Shown piece after piece: positions 7,872 through 14,593 of a stretch of 28,216 bases of DNA (positions are counted from its first letter, which is position 1; each line of letters begins with the position of its first letter). Location: assembly GCA_019424965.1 (NCBI GenBank), contig JAHYYL010000032.1:1-28216 (forward strand), given 5' to 3'. The stretch is from Collinsella sp. (GTDB taxonomy: Bacteria > Actinomycetota > Coriobacteriia > Coriobacteriales > Coriobacteriaceae). Position numbers and translations under genes: made by a program. The notes under the pieces were generated by a model. It saw only the letters and a program-made list of their open reading frames with translations. It was not told the DNA's origin and made no database searches.

Positions 7872-7904
7872 TTTCGAAATAAATTGCATGGAATTGTTTC
7901 GAAA
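7872..7904. repeat. Pair of TTTCGAAA palindromes
   Basis: Two perfect 8-bp palindromes TTTCGAAA lie at 7872-7879 and 7897-7904, 25 bases apart, between the glycosyltransferase-like gene and argR. Both are followed by T. The AT-rich context differs from the flanking genes. They could be paired operator half-sites or chance; no matching regulator is recognised. Confidence 0.4.
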
Positions 7905-7914
7905 TGCGTTCTTA

Positions 7915-7964
7915 TTCACTAAAACCCTCAAATAGCGCTAAACTATTCAATCACTAAGTGATTG
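7915..7964 (+). promoter_or_regulatory. Candidate argR promoter and 17-bp palindromic operator
   Basis: A perfect 17-bp palindrome, CAATCACTAAGTGATTG, at 7948-7964 (8-bp arms around a single central A) lies 30 bases before the argR start. Upstream, TTCACT (7915-7920, 4/6 to -35) and TAAACT (7939-7944, 4/6 to -10) are 18 bases apart and would place the start of transcription near 7951, inside the palindrome. That is a classic repressor position. The palindrome does not match the usual ARG box (TGAAT/ATTCA arms), although TATTCA occurs twice nearby at 7913 and 7944, 31 bases apart. Autoregulation by ArgR is an inference. Confidence 0.5.
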
Positions 7965-7994
7965 TCTCCACCATCTTTTGGAGTGAGGTTTTGT

Positions 7995-8432
7995 ATGGCC
8001 AAAAAACGCAATGGGCGCCAGGATGCCATCAGAGATATTGTTCGCAATAAGGACGTACGTACGCAGCGCGTTTTGGTAGACGAGCTTCGCGCCATGGGTT
8101 TCGATTGCACGCAGGCGACCGTTTCGCGCGACATCGCGGACATGGGACTGCGTAAGCTCCCCGAGGGCATCTATGTCCTTGCCGAGGACTTGCATCTGCA
8201 GCGCATGGTTTCCGAGTTAGTTACTGGCGTACTGCGCACCGATAATCTGGTTATGATCAAGGCGCAGCCCGGTACGGCTTCTGGTATTGCCGCAGCGGTC
8301 GATGCCGCGGAGCTGCCCGACGTGCTTGGCTCGCTTGCCGGCAACGACACGATCTTAGTCATTGCGCAGACGGCCGAGGACGGCGAACGCCTTGAGGCGC
8401 TCATCAACAAGCTGAGTAACTCTCACAAGTAG
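7995..8432 (+). CDS. argR: Arginine repressor ArgR/AhrC
   Basis: An arginine-sensing hexameric transcription factor that typically represses arginine biosynthesis and activates its catabolism. The N-terminal winged helix (residues 5-70) includes the recognition segment FDCTQATVSRDIADMGLRKL (37-56). The C-terminal oligomerisation and arginine-binding domain carries GTASGIAAAVDAAELPDVLG and GNDTILVI (116-123), where family members have G-[DN]-D-T. The 145 residues are normal. The ATG at 7995 follows GAGTGAGG (7981-7988) with six bases of spacing. No arginine genes are in the window, so this is a stand-alone regulator. A terminator follows 51 bases after the stop. Confidence 0.95.
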   Translation: MAKKRNGRQDAIRDIVRNKDVRTQRVLVDELRAMGFDCTQATVSRDIADMGLRKLPEGIYVLAEDLHLQRMVSELVTGVLRTDNLVMIKAQPGTASGIAAAVDAAELPDVLGSLAGNDTILVIAQTAEDGERLEALINKLSNSHK

Positions 8433-8483
8433 GGGATGCGTGGCACTGCTGCTGTGCCGATTGTTGCTATAGGTAATTGCCGA

Positions 8484-8512
8484 GGGCGTTGACGAAGGTC
8501 AGCGCCCTTTTT
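8484..8512 (+). terminator. Intrinsic terminator after argR
   Basis: The stem GGGCGTTGAC / GTCAGCGCCC (10 bp with one G-T wobble) has a GAAG loop and is followed by five T residues. It ends transcription of argR on the plus strand, ahead of the convergent penicillin-binding protein gene. Confidence 0.85.
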
Positions 8513-8583
8513 GCATACCAGTGCCTGTTGCTCTGTCGGTCCTGTAGCCGGGGCCGTCGTGGCATCTTGTGGTATCTGCCGAA

Positions 8584-8623
8584 ATAAAGAAGCGCCCGAG
8601 TTGCGTATATGCTGTTCGGGCGC
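8584..8623 (-). terminator. Terminator of the penicillin-binding protein gene
   Basis: Read on the minus strand, an 8-bp perfect stem (GCGCCCGA / TCGGGCGC) with a 16-base loop is followed by TTCTTTATTT. It lies 25 bases after the minus-strand stop codon, back to back with the argR terminator. The loop is large, so it is slightly less ideal than the others. Confidence 0.7.
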
Positions 8624-8647
8624 CTTGGTGTCAGTCGTTTTTTGCGC

Positions 8648-10867
8648 TTACTGGCCCGTAGAGGGGTCGGGCGTGGGCGTAGGATCGGGGGTAGGCGTAG
8701 GATCGGGTGTGGGCGTGGGAGTAGGGGTGGGGGTAGGAGAGCCGCCCTCGCCGCCGCTACCGTCGCCGCCGCCGGTCGTACCGTCTCCGCCGGTGGTACC
8801 GTTGCCGCCGGTCGTATCGCCACCCGTGGTCTCGGTCGTCGTGGTGGTAGTCGTCGTGGTGGTTGCTCCCTCGTCTTTGTCGTCTTTGTCGTCTTTGTCC
8901 TCCGACTTCTTGGCGTTGCTAGTGCCGTAGAACTTCCAGACGCTATTGTTCTTGTACGTGGGAGCCGTTCCGGTCGAGAATTCCTCGCGCTCGGTGCCCG
9001 CAAGAACGGTGTTCATGAACTTCTTAAAGACGGGCAGGTTGGTGCTGTCGCCCAGCAGGTCCGAACCGTACTTTTGGATGGGAATCTCGCCTGCGGAATA
9101 ACCGGTCCACAGGGCGCATGCCAGTTGCGGCGTGAAGCCGCAGAACCACAGGTTGGTGGTGTTGTCAGTGGTGCCCGTCTTGCCGGCATAGGGCTGGTTG
9201 ACGCTCAGCGCGCCGGCGGCACCCGTGCCGCTGCCCTGCATGACGCCGGATAGAACGTCGGTAACCGCGGCAGCCTCGCCTTCGGTGAGCACCTGCGTGG
9301 GATTGTCAGTGTGCTGGTACAGAACCGAGCCGGTACGCGAGTCGATCTCGGTAATGGCGATGGGCTGACGGTAGTAGCCACCGTTGGCAAACGTTGCGTA
9401 GGCAGATGCCATCTCGAGCGGTGAGATGGACCCGGTGCCGAGCGTCATGACGGGAACGTCCTCGATATTGTCCTTGGCGGGATCGATGCCAAGCTTTTTG
9501 ACGAGCGACATGATCTTGTCATTGCCGATGGCTTCGGCCACCTGAATGTAGCCGGTGTTGGATGAGTATGCCGTTGCCTGTTTAAGCGTGATGTTGCCAT
9601 AGCTCTGGTTGCCGTAGTTTTGCACCTCGGTCGTGGTGCCCTTGGCCTTGAGCGGCGAGTTGCAGTTGAGGGTGACGTTGGGGTTCATACCGTTTTGGAT
9701 GGCAGTTGCCAGCGTAAAGGCCTTAAACGTGGAGCCCACGGGGCGCTTTGCCGTAGCGTGGTTCACGTGATTCTCGTCGGCGTTGTAGTCGTAGCCGCCC
9801 ACCATGCACTTGATGTAGCCGGTCTTGGGGTCAACGACGACCATGCCCATGTCCAGTCCGTCGAGCGAAAGCGTGTCGAGCTGCGAGCGCACGGCCTCCT
9901 CGGCCACCTGCTGCATGGTGGGGTCGATGGTGGTCTTGACGGTCAGACCGCCCTTAAAGAGCACGTCGGTGGAGAACTCCTGCTCAAGCAGCTGCTTAAC
10001 GTAGGCGACAAAGTAGGGCTGAGAGTACACATCGACGCCACTGCCCGAAATCTCGGTCACGTTAAGCGTGATGGGCTCAGCCTGCGCGGCATCGTGCTCT
10101 TCCTGCGTGATGTGGCCCAGACGCAGCATGTTGTCCAGAACCTTGTTGCGGCGGGACAGCGCCAAGTCGGGATTAACCGTGGGGTCGTACTGCGAGGGCG
10201 AGTTGGGAAGGCCGATCAGCAGCGCGGCCTCGCTCAGGGTGAGGTCGGCGGCGGTTTTGGACAGATAGGTCTCGGCGGCGGCCTCGATGCCATATGCTCC
10301 ATGGCCGTAGTAGATGGTGTTGAGGTACATCATGAGGATATCGTCTTTGGAGTACATATCCTCCATCTTGATGGCGATATAGGCCTCGCGCACCTTACGC
10401 TCGATGGTCGAGTCGAATTGTTCCTCCTGCAAGATGGTGTTGCGAACCAGCTGCTGGGTGATGGTCGATGCGCCCTCGTGGCCGCCGGTGAGGGTTGCCA
10501 CCGATGCGCGTGCAATGCCCCAGAGGTCGATGCCGCCGTGCTCGTAGAAGCGCTCGTCCTCAACGTCAACGGTGCCCTGCAGCACGTACGGGGACACTTG
10601 GTCCTTGGTGATGGACTTGCGGTTTTGCGTGTAGAAACTCGCAATGGTATTGCCGTTGCAGTCGACGATGTCGGTGGGCTCGCTCGCCAGATACGCGTTG
10701 GCATCGGTGTAGTCGGGCAGATCGGACAGCCAGCGGTTGACGTTGCCGATCATGCCGATGCCAAACGCTACGCCCGCGATAAGCAGAAAGCCCAAAAACG
10801 AGAGCAAGATCATGGGAAGGGCATGCGTCTTGGAGCGACCGCGCCCCTGTCGTTGGCGAGGACCCAT
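8648..10867 (-). CDS. Class A penicillin-binding protein (bifunctional transglycosylase/transpeptidase)
   Basis: It polymerises lipid II into glycan and cross-links peptide stems at the outer membrane face. A basic N-terminus precedes a single membrane anchor (about residues 16-40). The GT51 domain follows, with the catalytic motif EDERFYEHGG (E103) and GASTITQQLVRN. The transpeptidase domain has SxxK at 379-382 (GSTFK), SSN at 435-437 and KTGTT at 563-567. After about residue 650 comes a low-complexity tail: DKDDKDDKDE, ten threonines, TTGG repeats and a PTPTPDP repeat ending STGQ. The ATG at 10867 follows GGAGG with seven bases of spacing; a frame 20 codons longer has no such signal. It is a PBP1a-like (ponA/mrcA) protein of 739 residues and is divergent from the U32 gene. 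Confidence 0.93.
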   Translation of the reverse strand: MGPRQRQGRGRSKTHALPMILLSFLGFLLIAGVAFGIGMIGNVNRWLSDLPDYTDANAYLASEPTDIVDCNGNTIASFYTQNRKSITKDQVSPYVLQGTVDVEDERFYEHGGIDLWGIARASVATLTGGHEGASTITQQLVRNTILQEEQFDSTIERKVREAYIAIKMEDMYSKDDILMMYLNTIYYGHGAYGIEAAAETYLSKTAADLTLSEAALLIGLPNSPSQYDPTVNPDLALSRRNKVLDNMLRLGHITQEEHDAAQAEPITLNVTEISGSGVDVYSQPYFVAYVKQLLEQEFSTDVLFKGGLTVKTTIDPTMQQVAEEAVRSQLDTLSLDGLDMGMVVVDPKTGYIKCMVGGYDYNADENHVNHATAKRPVGSTFKAFTLATAIQNGMNPNVTLNCNSPLKAKGTTTEVQNYGNQSYGNITLKQATAYSSNTGYIQVAEAIGNDKIMSLVKKLGIDPAKDNIEDVPVMTLGTGSISPLEMASAYATFANGGYYRQPIAITEIDSRTGSVLYQHTDNPTQVLTEGEAAAVTDVLSGVMQGSGTGAAGALSVNQPYAGKTGTTDNTTNLWFCGFTPQLACALWTGYSAGEIPIQKYGSDLLGDSTNLPVFKKFMNTVLAGTEREEFSTGTAPTYKNNSVWKFYGTSNAKKSEDKDDKDDKDEGATTTTTTTTTTETTGGDTTGGNGTTGGDGTTGGGDGSGGEGGSPTPTPTPTPTPDPTPTPDPTPTPDPSTGQ
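8663..8738. repeat. Tandem repeat encoding the PTPDP tail; G-quadruplex motif
   Basis: Short repeats of the GGGTGTGGGCGTGGGAGTAG and GGCGTAGGATCGGG type encode alternating Pro-Thr and Asp-Pro at the C-terminus of the penicillin-binding protein. On the plus strand, 8705-8733 contains G-runs of 3, 3, 3, 4 and 5 separated by loops of 1-4 bases, which fits the canonical G3+N1-7 quadruplex pattern. The plus strand is the template for this gene. Confidence 0.85.
8833..8900. repeat. Threonine-run and GTCTTTGTC repeats in the PBP tail
   Basis: A run of GTC/GTG/GTA triplets (8833-8866 on the plus strand) encodes ten consecutive threonines. Beside it, three near-identical nine-base units around GTCTTTGTC (about 8872-8899) encode DKDDKDDKDE. 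Both are prone to slippage in multiples of three, so tail length may differ between strains. Confidence 0.75.
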
Positions 10868-11028
10868 ATATTGACCTCCAGGTATGTCGTGCCAGGCGGC
10901 AGGTATGCTGCCGGGCAGGATGGACATAAGTTATTACACGATAAACCAATCGGGGCACGCGGGGCCTCGTGTATGCTGGTTGGCAGCATTTTTCAGAGTG
11001 AAAGCACACCTTGGCAAGGAGTTTACCG

Positions 11029-13005
11029 ATGGCGATTCGGCCGGTGGAACCGAGTGGACAATGCGAAAGCGAGCTGGCGGCGGCTGAAGTGGCGCTGCCC
11101 GAGCTGCTGGCGCCTGCTGGCGGACTCGACCAGATGCTCGCGGCGATTGCGGCGGGTGCCGATGCCATCTATGCGGGGCTGGACGGATTCAACGCTCGAG
11201 TGAGCGCGCATGGCTTTAGCGATGATGAGTTCGCGCGCGGTTGTGCCGTGGCCCATGCCCATGGCGTGCGTGTGTACGTGACGCTCAACGTGTTCGTGTT
11301 CGATGATGAGCTTGCCGACGCCGTGGCGTTGGGGGCGCATGCGCACGCGTTGGGTGCCGATGCGTTGATTGTGGCCGATGCCGGGCTGGCCTGTGCGCTT
11401 CGTGCGGCGATTGCGGGGGTCGAGATTCACCTGTCCACCCAAGCGGGCGCTCACAGCGAGGGCGCCGTGCAGTTGGCTGCCAAGGAGTTGGGAGTTGAGC
11501 GCGTGACGACTGCGCGCGAGCTGAACGTGGCGGAGATTGGGACGCTTTGCGCTACTGGCGTGCCCATAGAGGTGTTCTGTCACGGTGCTATTTGCATTGG
11601 TTATTCAGGCGCGTGTGAGTTTTCGGCCCTGCGGCGCGGACGGTCGGCGATGCGCGGCGACTGCACACAGCCGTGCCGTCTGTCCTATGACTTGGCGGAC
11701 GAGGCGGGGCAGAGTGTTGTTGCTGTCGAAGGGGACCGCCTGCTTTGTCCGCGTGACTATCTGGGTATCGCGCGCCTGCCGGAGCTTGTTGCCGCCGGCG
11801 TGGCATCGCTCAAGATCGAGGGCCGCATGAAGAATCCCGACTACGTCTTTAACGTGGTGAGGGTGTGGCGTCGGGCGCTCGATATGCTGCGCGCCGGCAC
11901 ATGGGATGCCGATGCGGTGCCGACGCTTGAGCGCGAGCTGGGGAGGTCGTTCAACCGCGGCTTTACCGATGCGTATCTGCGGGGTCGTTCGGGCGCCGAG
12001 CTCATGAGCTTTGAACGCGCGATCAACCAGGGCGTGCGCGTGGGCCACTTGGTGGCGGTGGGTCACGAAGAGGTGACGGTTGAGCTTGATGCCGCCGTGG
12101 CGGCGGGCGATACGCTCGAGATCCGATTTTACCCGGGTGCCGACGCGCGTCCCGATGTGCCCAAGCGCTGGCCACAGGTGCCTTGTCCCGTGGATGCCGC
12201 TGCGGGAGAGCGCGTCGTTGTCCATTGCAAGCGCAAGGTGGATGCGGGCTGCGAGGTCTATCTGATTCGCAGCGCAGGCGTGCTGGGGCAGACGGCAGCG
12301 GTGTTGGAGCGTATGCGGGTCGAGGCAGATACGGTCGCGCCTGTTGAGCGGTCCGTTGAGGTGTTGCCGTTTGAGGGCGTTCTGGCAGATGGTGATGTGC
12401 CGACGGAGTTGGCGGAGCCGGGGGAGCCGGCAAAGCGCGAGGATTTTGCTCGTATGGTCTTTGCCTGGGAACTGATGGATGTGGATCCGCGCGATGAGCG
12501 GGATCTGTCCGATGCGACGGTGGTGCTCGACGAAGTGTGCCGCGCAGGCGATATCGAGCGGACTCGGGCGCTTATGCAGCGTGCCGGGCGTGTGGTTTGC
12601 CGCAACCTGGGGCAGGTGGCGATGGCCCGCGAGCTGGGCACGGCGTTTGACGTGGCGGCGCCGGTGTTCTGTGCCAATCGGGCCACGCTTGCCTGGCTGC
12701 GCGGGCTTGGCGCGGGGTGGGTATACTTGCCTGCCGAGTTGCTCAGCAATGACAGGGAGCGTATTGCCGAGCTGGCTGCTGAACCCGGCGTCTTGGGTCC
12801 GTTCGACGCCGACTGTCCCGAGCTTATGGTGTGCGAGCACTGCCTGCTGACCGCCGAGGGCGTCTGCGCCACCGATGCGACGGGGCAGGTCCGTTGCCGC
12901 GACTGCTTGCGTCGTCGGCAGGTGCGCTATCTGGTCGAGCGTGACGGTACGCGTCTGCCAGTTGCCATCGACGCATGCGGCAGGACGAGGATTTTCCTGT
13001 CGTAG
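11029..13005 (+). CDS. U32 family protein, RlhA/TrhP type (RNA hydroxylation)
   Basis: The N-terminal half is a U32 'peptidase' barrel: ELLAPAGGLDQMLAAIAAGA, AIYAGLDGFNAR and HLSTQAGA. The U32 signature EVFCHGAICIGYSGACEFS is followed by RGDCTQPCR, giving conserved cysteines C184, C189, C196, C212 and C216. SLKIEGRMKNPDYV also matches. Characterised relatives (RlhA on 23S rRNA, TrhP/YegQ on tRNA) act in RNA cytidine/uridine hydroxylation and are thought to hold an Fe-S cluster; most are still labelled peptidases. The 658-residue length is like RlhA (about 650). An extra C-terminal CEHC...C...CRDC cluster resembles a zinc or Fe-S knuckle. AAGGAG at 11016-11021 supports the ATG at 11029. Which RNA it modifies is undetermined. 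Confidence 0.85.
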   Translation: MAIRPVEPSGQCESELAAAEVALPELLAPAGGLDQMLAAIAAGADAIYAGLDGFNARVSAHGFSDDEFARGCAVAHAHGVRVYVTLNVFVFDDELADAVALGAHAHALGADALIVADAGLACALRAAIAGVEIHLSTQAGAHSEGAVQLAAKELGVERVTTARELNVAEIGTLCATGVPIEVFCHGAICIGYSGACEFSALRRGRSAMRGDCTQPCRLSYDLADEAGQSVVAVEGDRLLCPRDYLGIARLPELVAAGVASLKIEGRMKNPDYVFNVVRVWRRALDMLRAGTWDADAVPTLERELGRSFNRGFTDAYLRGRSGAELMSFERAINQGVRVGHLVAVGHEEVTVELDAAVAAGDTLEIRFYPGADARPDVPKRWPQVPCPVDAAAGERVVVHCKRKVDAGCEVYLIRSAGVLGQTAAVLERMRVEADTVAPVERSVEVLPFEGVLADGDVPTELAEPGEPAKREDFARMVFAWELMDVDPRDERDLSDATVVLDEVCRAGDIERTRALMQRAGRVVCRNLGQVAMARELGTAFDVAAPVFCANRATLAWLRGLGAGWVYLPAELLSNDRERIAELAAEPGVLGPFDADCPELMVCEHCLLTAEGVCATDATGQVRCRDCLRRRQVRYLVERDGTRLPVAIDACGRTRIFLS

Positions 13006-13024
13006 ATGCTGCGTCGCGTCAGTT

Positions 13025-13033
13025 TGTTATCAT
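13025..13033 (+). promoter_or_regulatory. Candidate extended -10 promoter of tyrS
   Basis: TGTTATCAT is an extended -10 element (TG-N-TATCAT, 5/6 to TATAAT) located 69 bases before tyrS. No good -35 is visible 17 bases upstream, which extended -10 promoters can tolerate. It would place the transcript start near 13040, leaving a leader of about 60 bases. Confidence 0.42.
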
Positions 13034-13053
13034 AAGAGAGTTTATGGACTTCC

Positions 13054-13080
13054 AGCACCGCCGTTTTCGGCGAGGGTGCT
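13054..13080 (+). promoter_or_regulatory. Leader hairpin before the tyrS ribosome binding site
   Basis: AGCACC (13054-13059) pairs with GGTGCT (13075-13080), and GCCG pairs with CGGC around a TTTT loop, leaving a three-base GAG bulge. It ends six bases before the tyrS Shine-Dalgarno. The leader is far too short for a T-box riboswitch, and no run of T follows. Function unknown. Confidence 0.45.
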
Positions 13081-13101
13081 ATAGCAAAAGGAGGATACCC
13101 A

Positions 13102-14313
13102 ATGCTGTCTGTTGACGAGCAAATGCGTATCATCACCTCGGGCGTCGCGCAGATCGTCCCCGAGGCCGACCTTCGCAAGAAGCTTGAGAAGGGCGAGCCC
13201 CTCAACATCAAGCTCGGCGTCGATCCCACCAGCCCCGACCTGCACTTGGGACATGCCGTGCCCCTGCGCAAGATGCGTCAGTTCCAGGACCTGGGCCACA
13301 ACGTCACCCTCATCATCGGCAACGGTACCGCGTTGATTGGCGACCCTTCGGGCAAGAATTCCACCCGTCCGCAGCTTTCGCAGGAGCAAATCGAGGCCAA
13401 TGCCGAGACCTACGTGAGCCAGGCCATGAAGATCCTGGATCCCGAGAAGACCACCATCGTGCACAACGGTGACTGGATCTTGTCGATGGATCTGGCTGGT
13501 CTGCTGCAGGTGTGCTCCAAGTTCACCGTCGCCCGTATCCTCGAGCGCGACGACTTTACCAAGCGCTACCAGTCCCAGACGCCGATCGCCCTGCACGAGT
13601 TCCTGTACCCCGTGATGCAGGCTTTCGACTCCGTGCAGATCAAGGCCGACGTGGAGATGGGCGGCACCGATCAGCTCTTCAACCTGCTCGCCGGCCGTGA
13701 GCTCATGGAGAAGATGGGCATGGAGCCCCAGATCGCGCTCACCATGCCGCTGCTCGAGGGCACCGATGGTGTCCGTAAGATGTCCAAGTCCTATGGCAAC
13801 TACATCGGCCTGACCGACGCGCCCAAGGATATGTTCGGCAAGACCATGTCTATTCCCGACGAGATGATTGGCAAGTACTATCGTCTGGCCAGTTCGCTCA
13901 CCCCGGCTGAGGTCGACAAGATTGACGCCGCCCTGGCCGACGGCTCTGCCGATCCCTATGAGCTCAAGCGCGCTCTGGGCCGCGACCTGTGCGATACCTA
14001 CCATGGCGCCGGTGCCGGCGACGAGGCTCAGGCCGAGTTCGACCGCGTGTTCAAGGAGGGCCAGCTCGCCGACTTCCCCGAGAAGCATATTGAGCTGACC
14101 GTCAACGACGAGGGCCAGATCTACCTCGCCGGCCTGCTCAAGGACCTGGGCCTTTCGGCCAGCGCCGGTCAGGCCCGCCGCGACATCGACGGCGGCGGCG
14201 TCAAGATCAACGGCAAGGCCGTGGCTCCCAAGAGCTACAACATCGACCCCAGCGCCCTCAAACTGGGCGACACCCTCTCCGTAGGCAAGCGCAAGGGCTT
14301 TAAATTGGTCTAG
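13102..14313 (+). CDS. tyrS: Tyrosyl-tRNA synthetase
   Basis: It charges tRNA-Tyr with tyrosine in the cytosol. The class I signatures are HLGH (48-51, in place of HIGH) and KMSKS (226-230). The tyrosine pocket region HEFLYPVMQAFDSV and the later ADVEMGGTDQLFNLLAGREL are typical. A C-terminal S4-like RNA-binding domain follows from about 335 (DLGLSASAGQARRDIDGGGV, then KINGKAV). At 403 residues with HLGH and GGTDQ it resembles the TyrZ/TyrRS-2 branch rather than the 420-residue TyrS branch. A strong AAAGGAGG at 13087-13094 fixes the start. It is a single-gene unit with its own terminator. Confidence 0.96.
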   Translation: MLSVDEQMRIITSGVAQIVPEADLRKKLEKGEPLNIKLGVDPTSPDLHLGHAVPLRKMRQFQDLGHNVTLIIGNGTALIGDPSGKNSTRPQLSQEQIEANAETYVSQAMKILDPEKTTIVHNGDWILSMDLAGLLQVCSKFTVARILERDDFTKRYQSQTPIALHEFLYPVMQAFDSVQIKADVEMGGTDQLFNLLAGRELMEKMGMEPQIALTMPLLEGTDGVRKMSKSYGNYIGLTDAPKDMFGKTMSIPDEMIGKYYRLASSLTPAEVDKIDAALADGSADPYELKRALGRDLCDTYHGAGAGDEAQAEFDRVFKEGQLADFPEKHIELTVNDEGQIYLAGLLKDLGLSASAGQARRDIDGGGVKINGKAVAPKSYNIDPSALKLGDTLSVGKRKGFKLV

Positions 14314-14340
14314 CAAGTAGGTCAACCTAACATGTGCAAT

Positions 14341-14375
14341 AGGGCCGCAGCCGGGGTTCCCGACTGCGGCCCTTT
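14341..14375 (+). terminator. Intrinsic terminator after tyrS
   Basis: AGGGCCGCAG / CTGCGGCCCT form a perfect 10-bp stem, extended inside by CGGG / CCCG around a short loop. The T-run is only three bases before GAG. It lies 27 bases after the tyrS stop. Confidence 0.8.
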
Positions 14376-14377
14376 GA

Positions 14378-14448
14378 GTTGCGGTGAAATAGTTCCTAAA
14401 AATGCCATACGGGCGCCCAGGCAGGAACTATTCCACCGCAACTTTTTT
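14378..14448 (+). repeat. 20-bp inverted repeat ending in T6 (REP-like or second terminator)
   Basis: Arms of 20 bases at 14378-14397 (GTTGCGGTGAAATAGTTCCT) and 14423-14442 are complementary with a single A-C mismatch. The 25-base loop contains its own palindrome, GGGCGCCC. Six T residues follow the right arm directly. It begins only three bases after the tyrS terminator. The arm length exceeds what a terminator needs, so a mobile palindromic element that also terminates is possible. Confidence 0.65.
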
Positions 14449-14537
14449 CTCCGTCCCCAAGGGATCATTTGGCGGTGCCGTTAAGCGGAGAGGTGTGCCG
14501 CCGCTCCTCCTTTTGGGCATACAATGGCTATTGGTTT

Positions 14538-14573
14538 GCTGCGGTGAAGGCCTGTCCGCTCCGCAGCTTTTTT
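14538..14573 (+). terminator. Terminator-like hairpin in the ade leader (possible attenuator)
   Basis: GCTGCGG / CCGCAGC (7 bp, 16-base loop) is followed by six T residues. It lies only nine bases before the AAAGGAG of ade. An upstream GCGGAG at 14485-14490 is complementary to CTCCGC at 14559-14564 in the descending arm, so an alternative antiterminator pairing is possible. A TACAAT box at 14520-14525 might be a -10, but no -35 matches. No purine-riboswitch aptamer is recognisable. Confidence 0.6.
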
Positions 14574-14593
14574 CTACGGTTAAAGGAGTATGT

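Noticed and set aside
9620..11203. Long open frame on the plus strand opposite the penicillin-binding protein gene
   Set aside because: It is antisense to a gene with all catalytic motifs of a class A PBP, its product has no recognisable domain, and GC-rich third positions make such antisense frames common. The same holds for long antisense frames opposite rpoA/rplQ, U32, tyrS, ade, gltA, secA and prfB.
13006..13101. T-box riboswitch before tyrS
   Set aside because: The gap is only 96 bases and shows neither the T-box bulge sequence nor a specifier stem or terminator.
14402..14593. N-terminal extension of adenine deaminase from an upstream ATG
   Set aside because: The extra residues would be encoded by the inverted-repeat and terminator hairpins, and the ATG at 14594 has a good Shine-Dalgarno and gives the family's expected N-terminus.
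14443..14593. Purine riboswitch before ade
   Set aside because: The conserved aptamer elements (three-way junction with the loop-loop motif) could not be found by eye; only terminator-like and possible antiterminator pairings remain.
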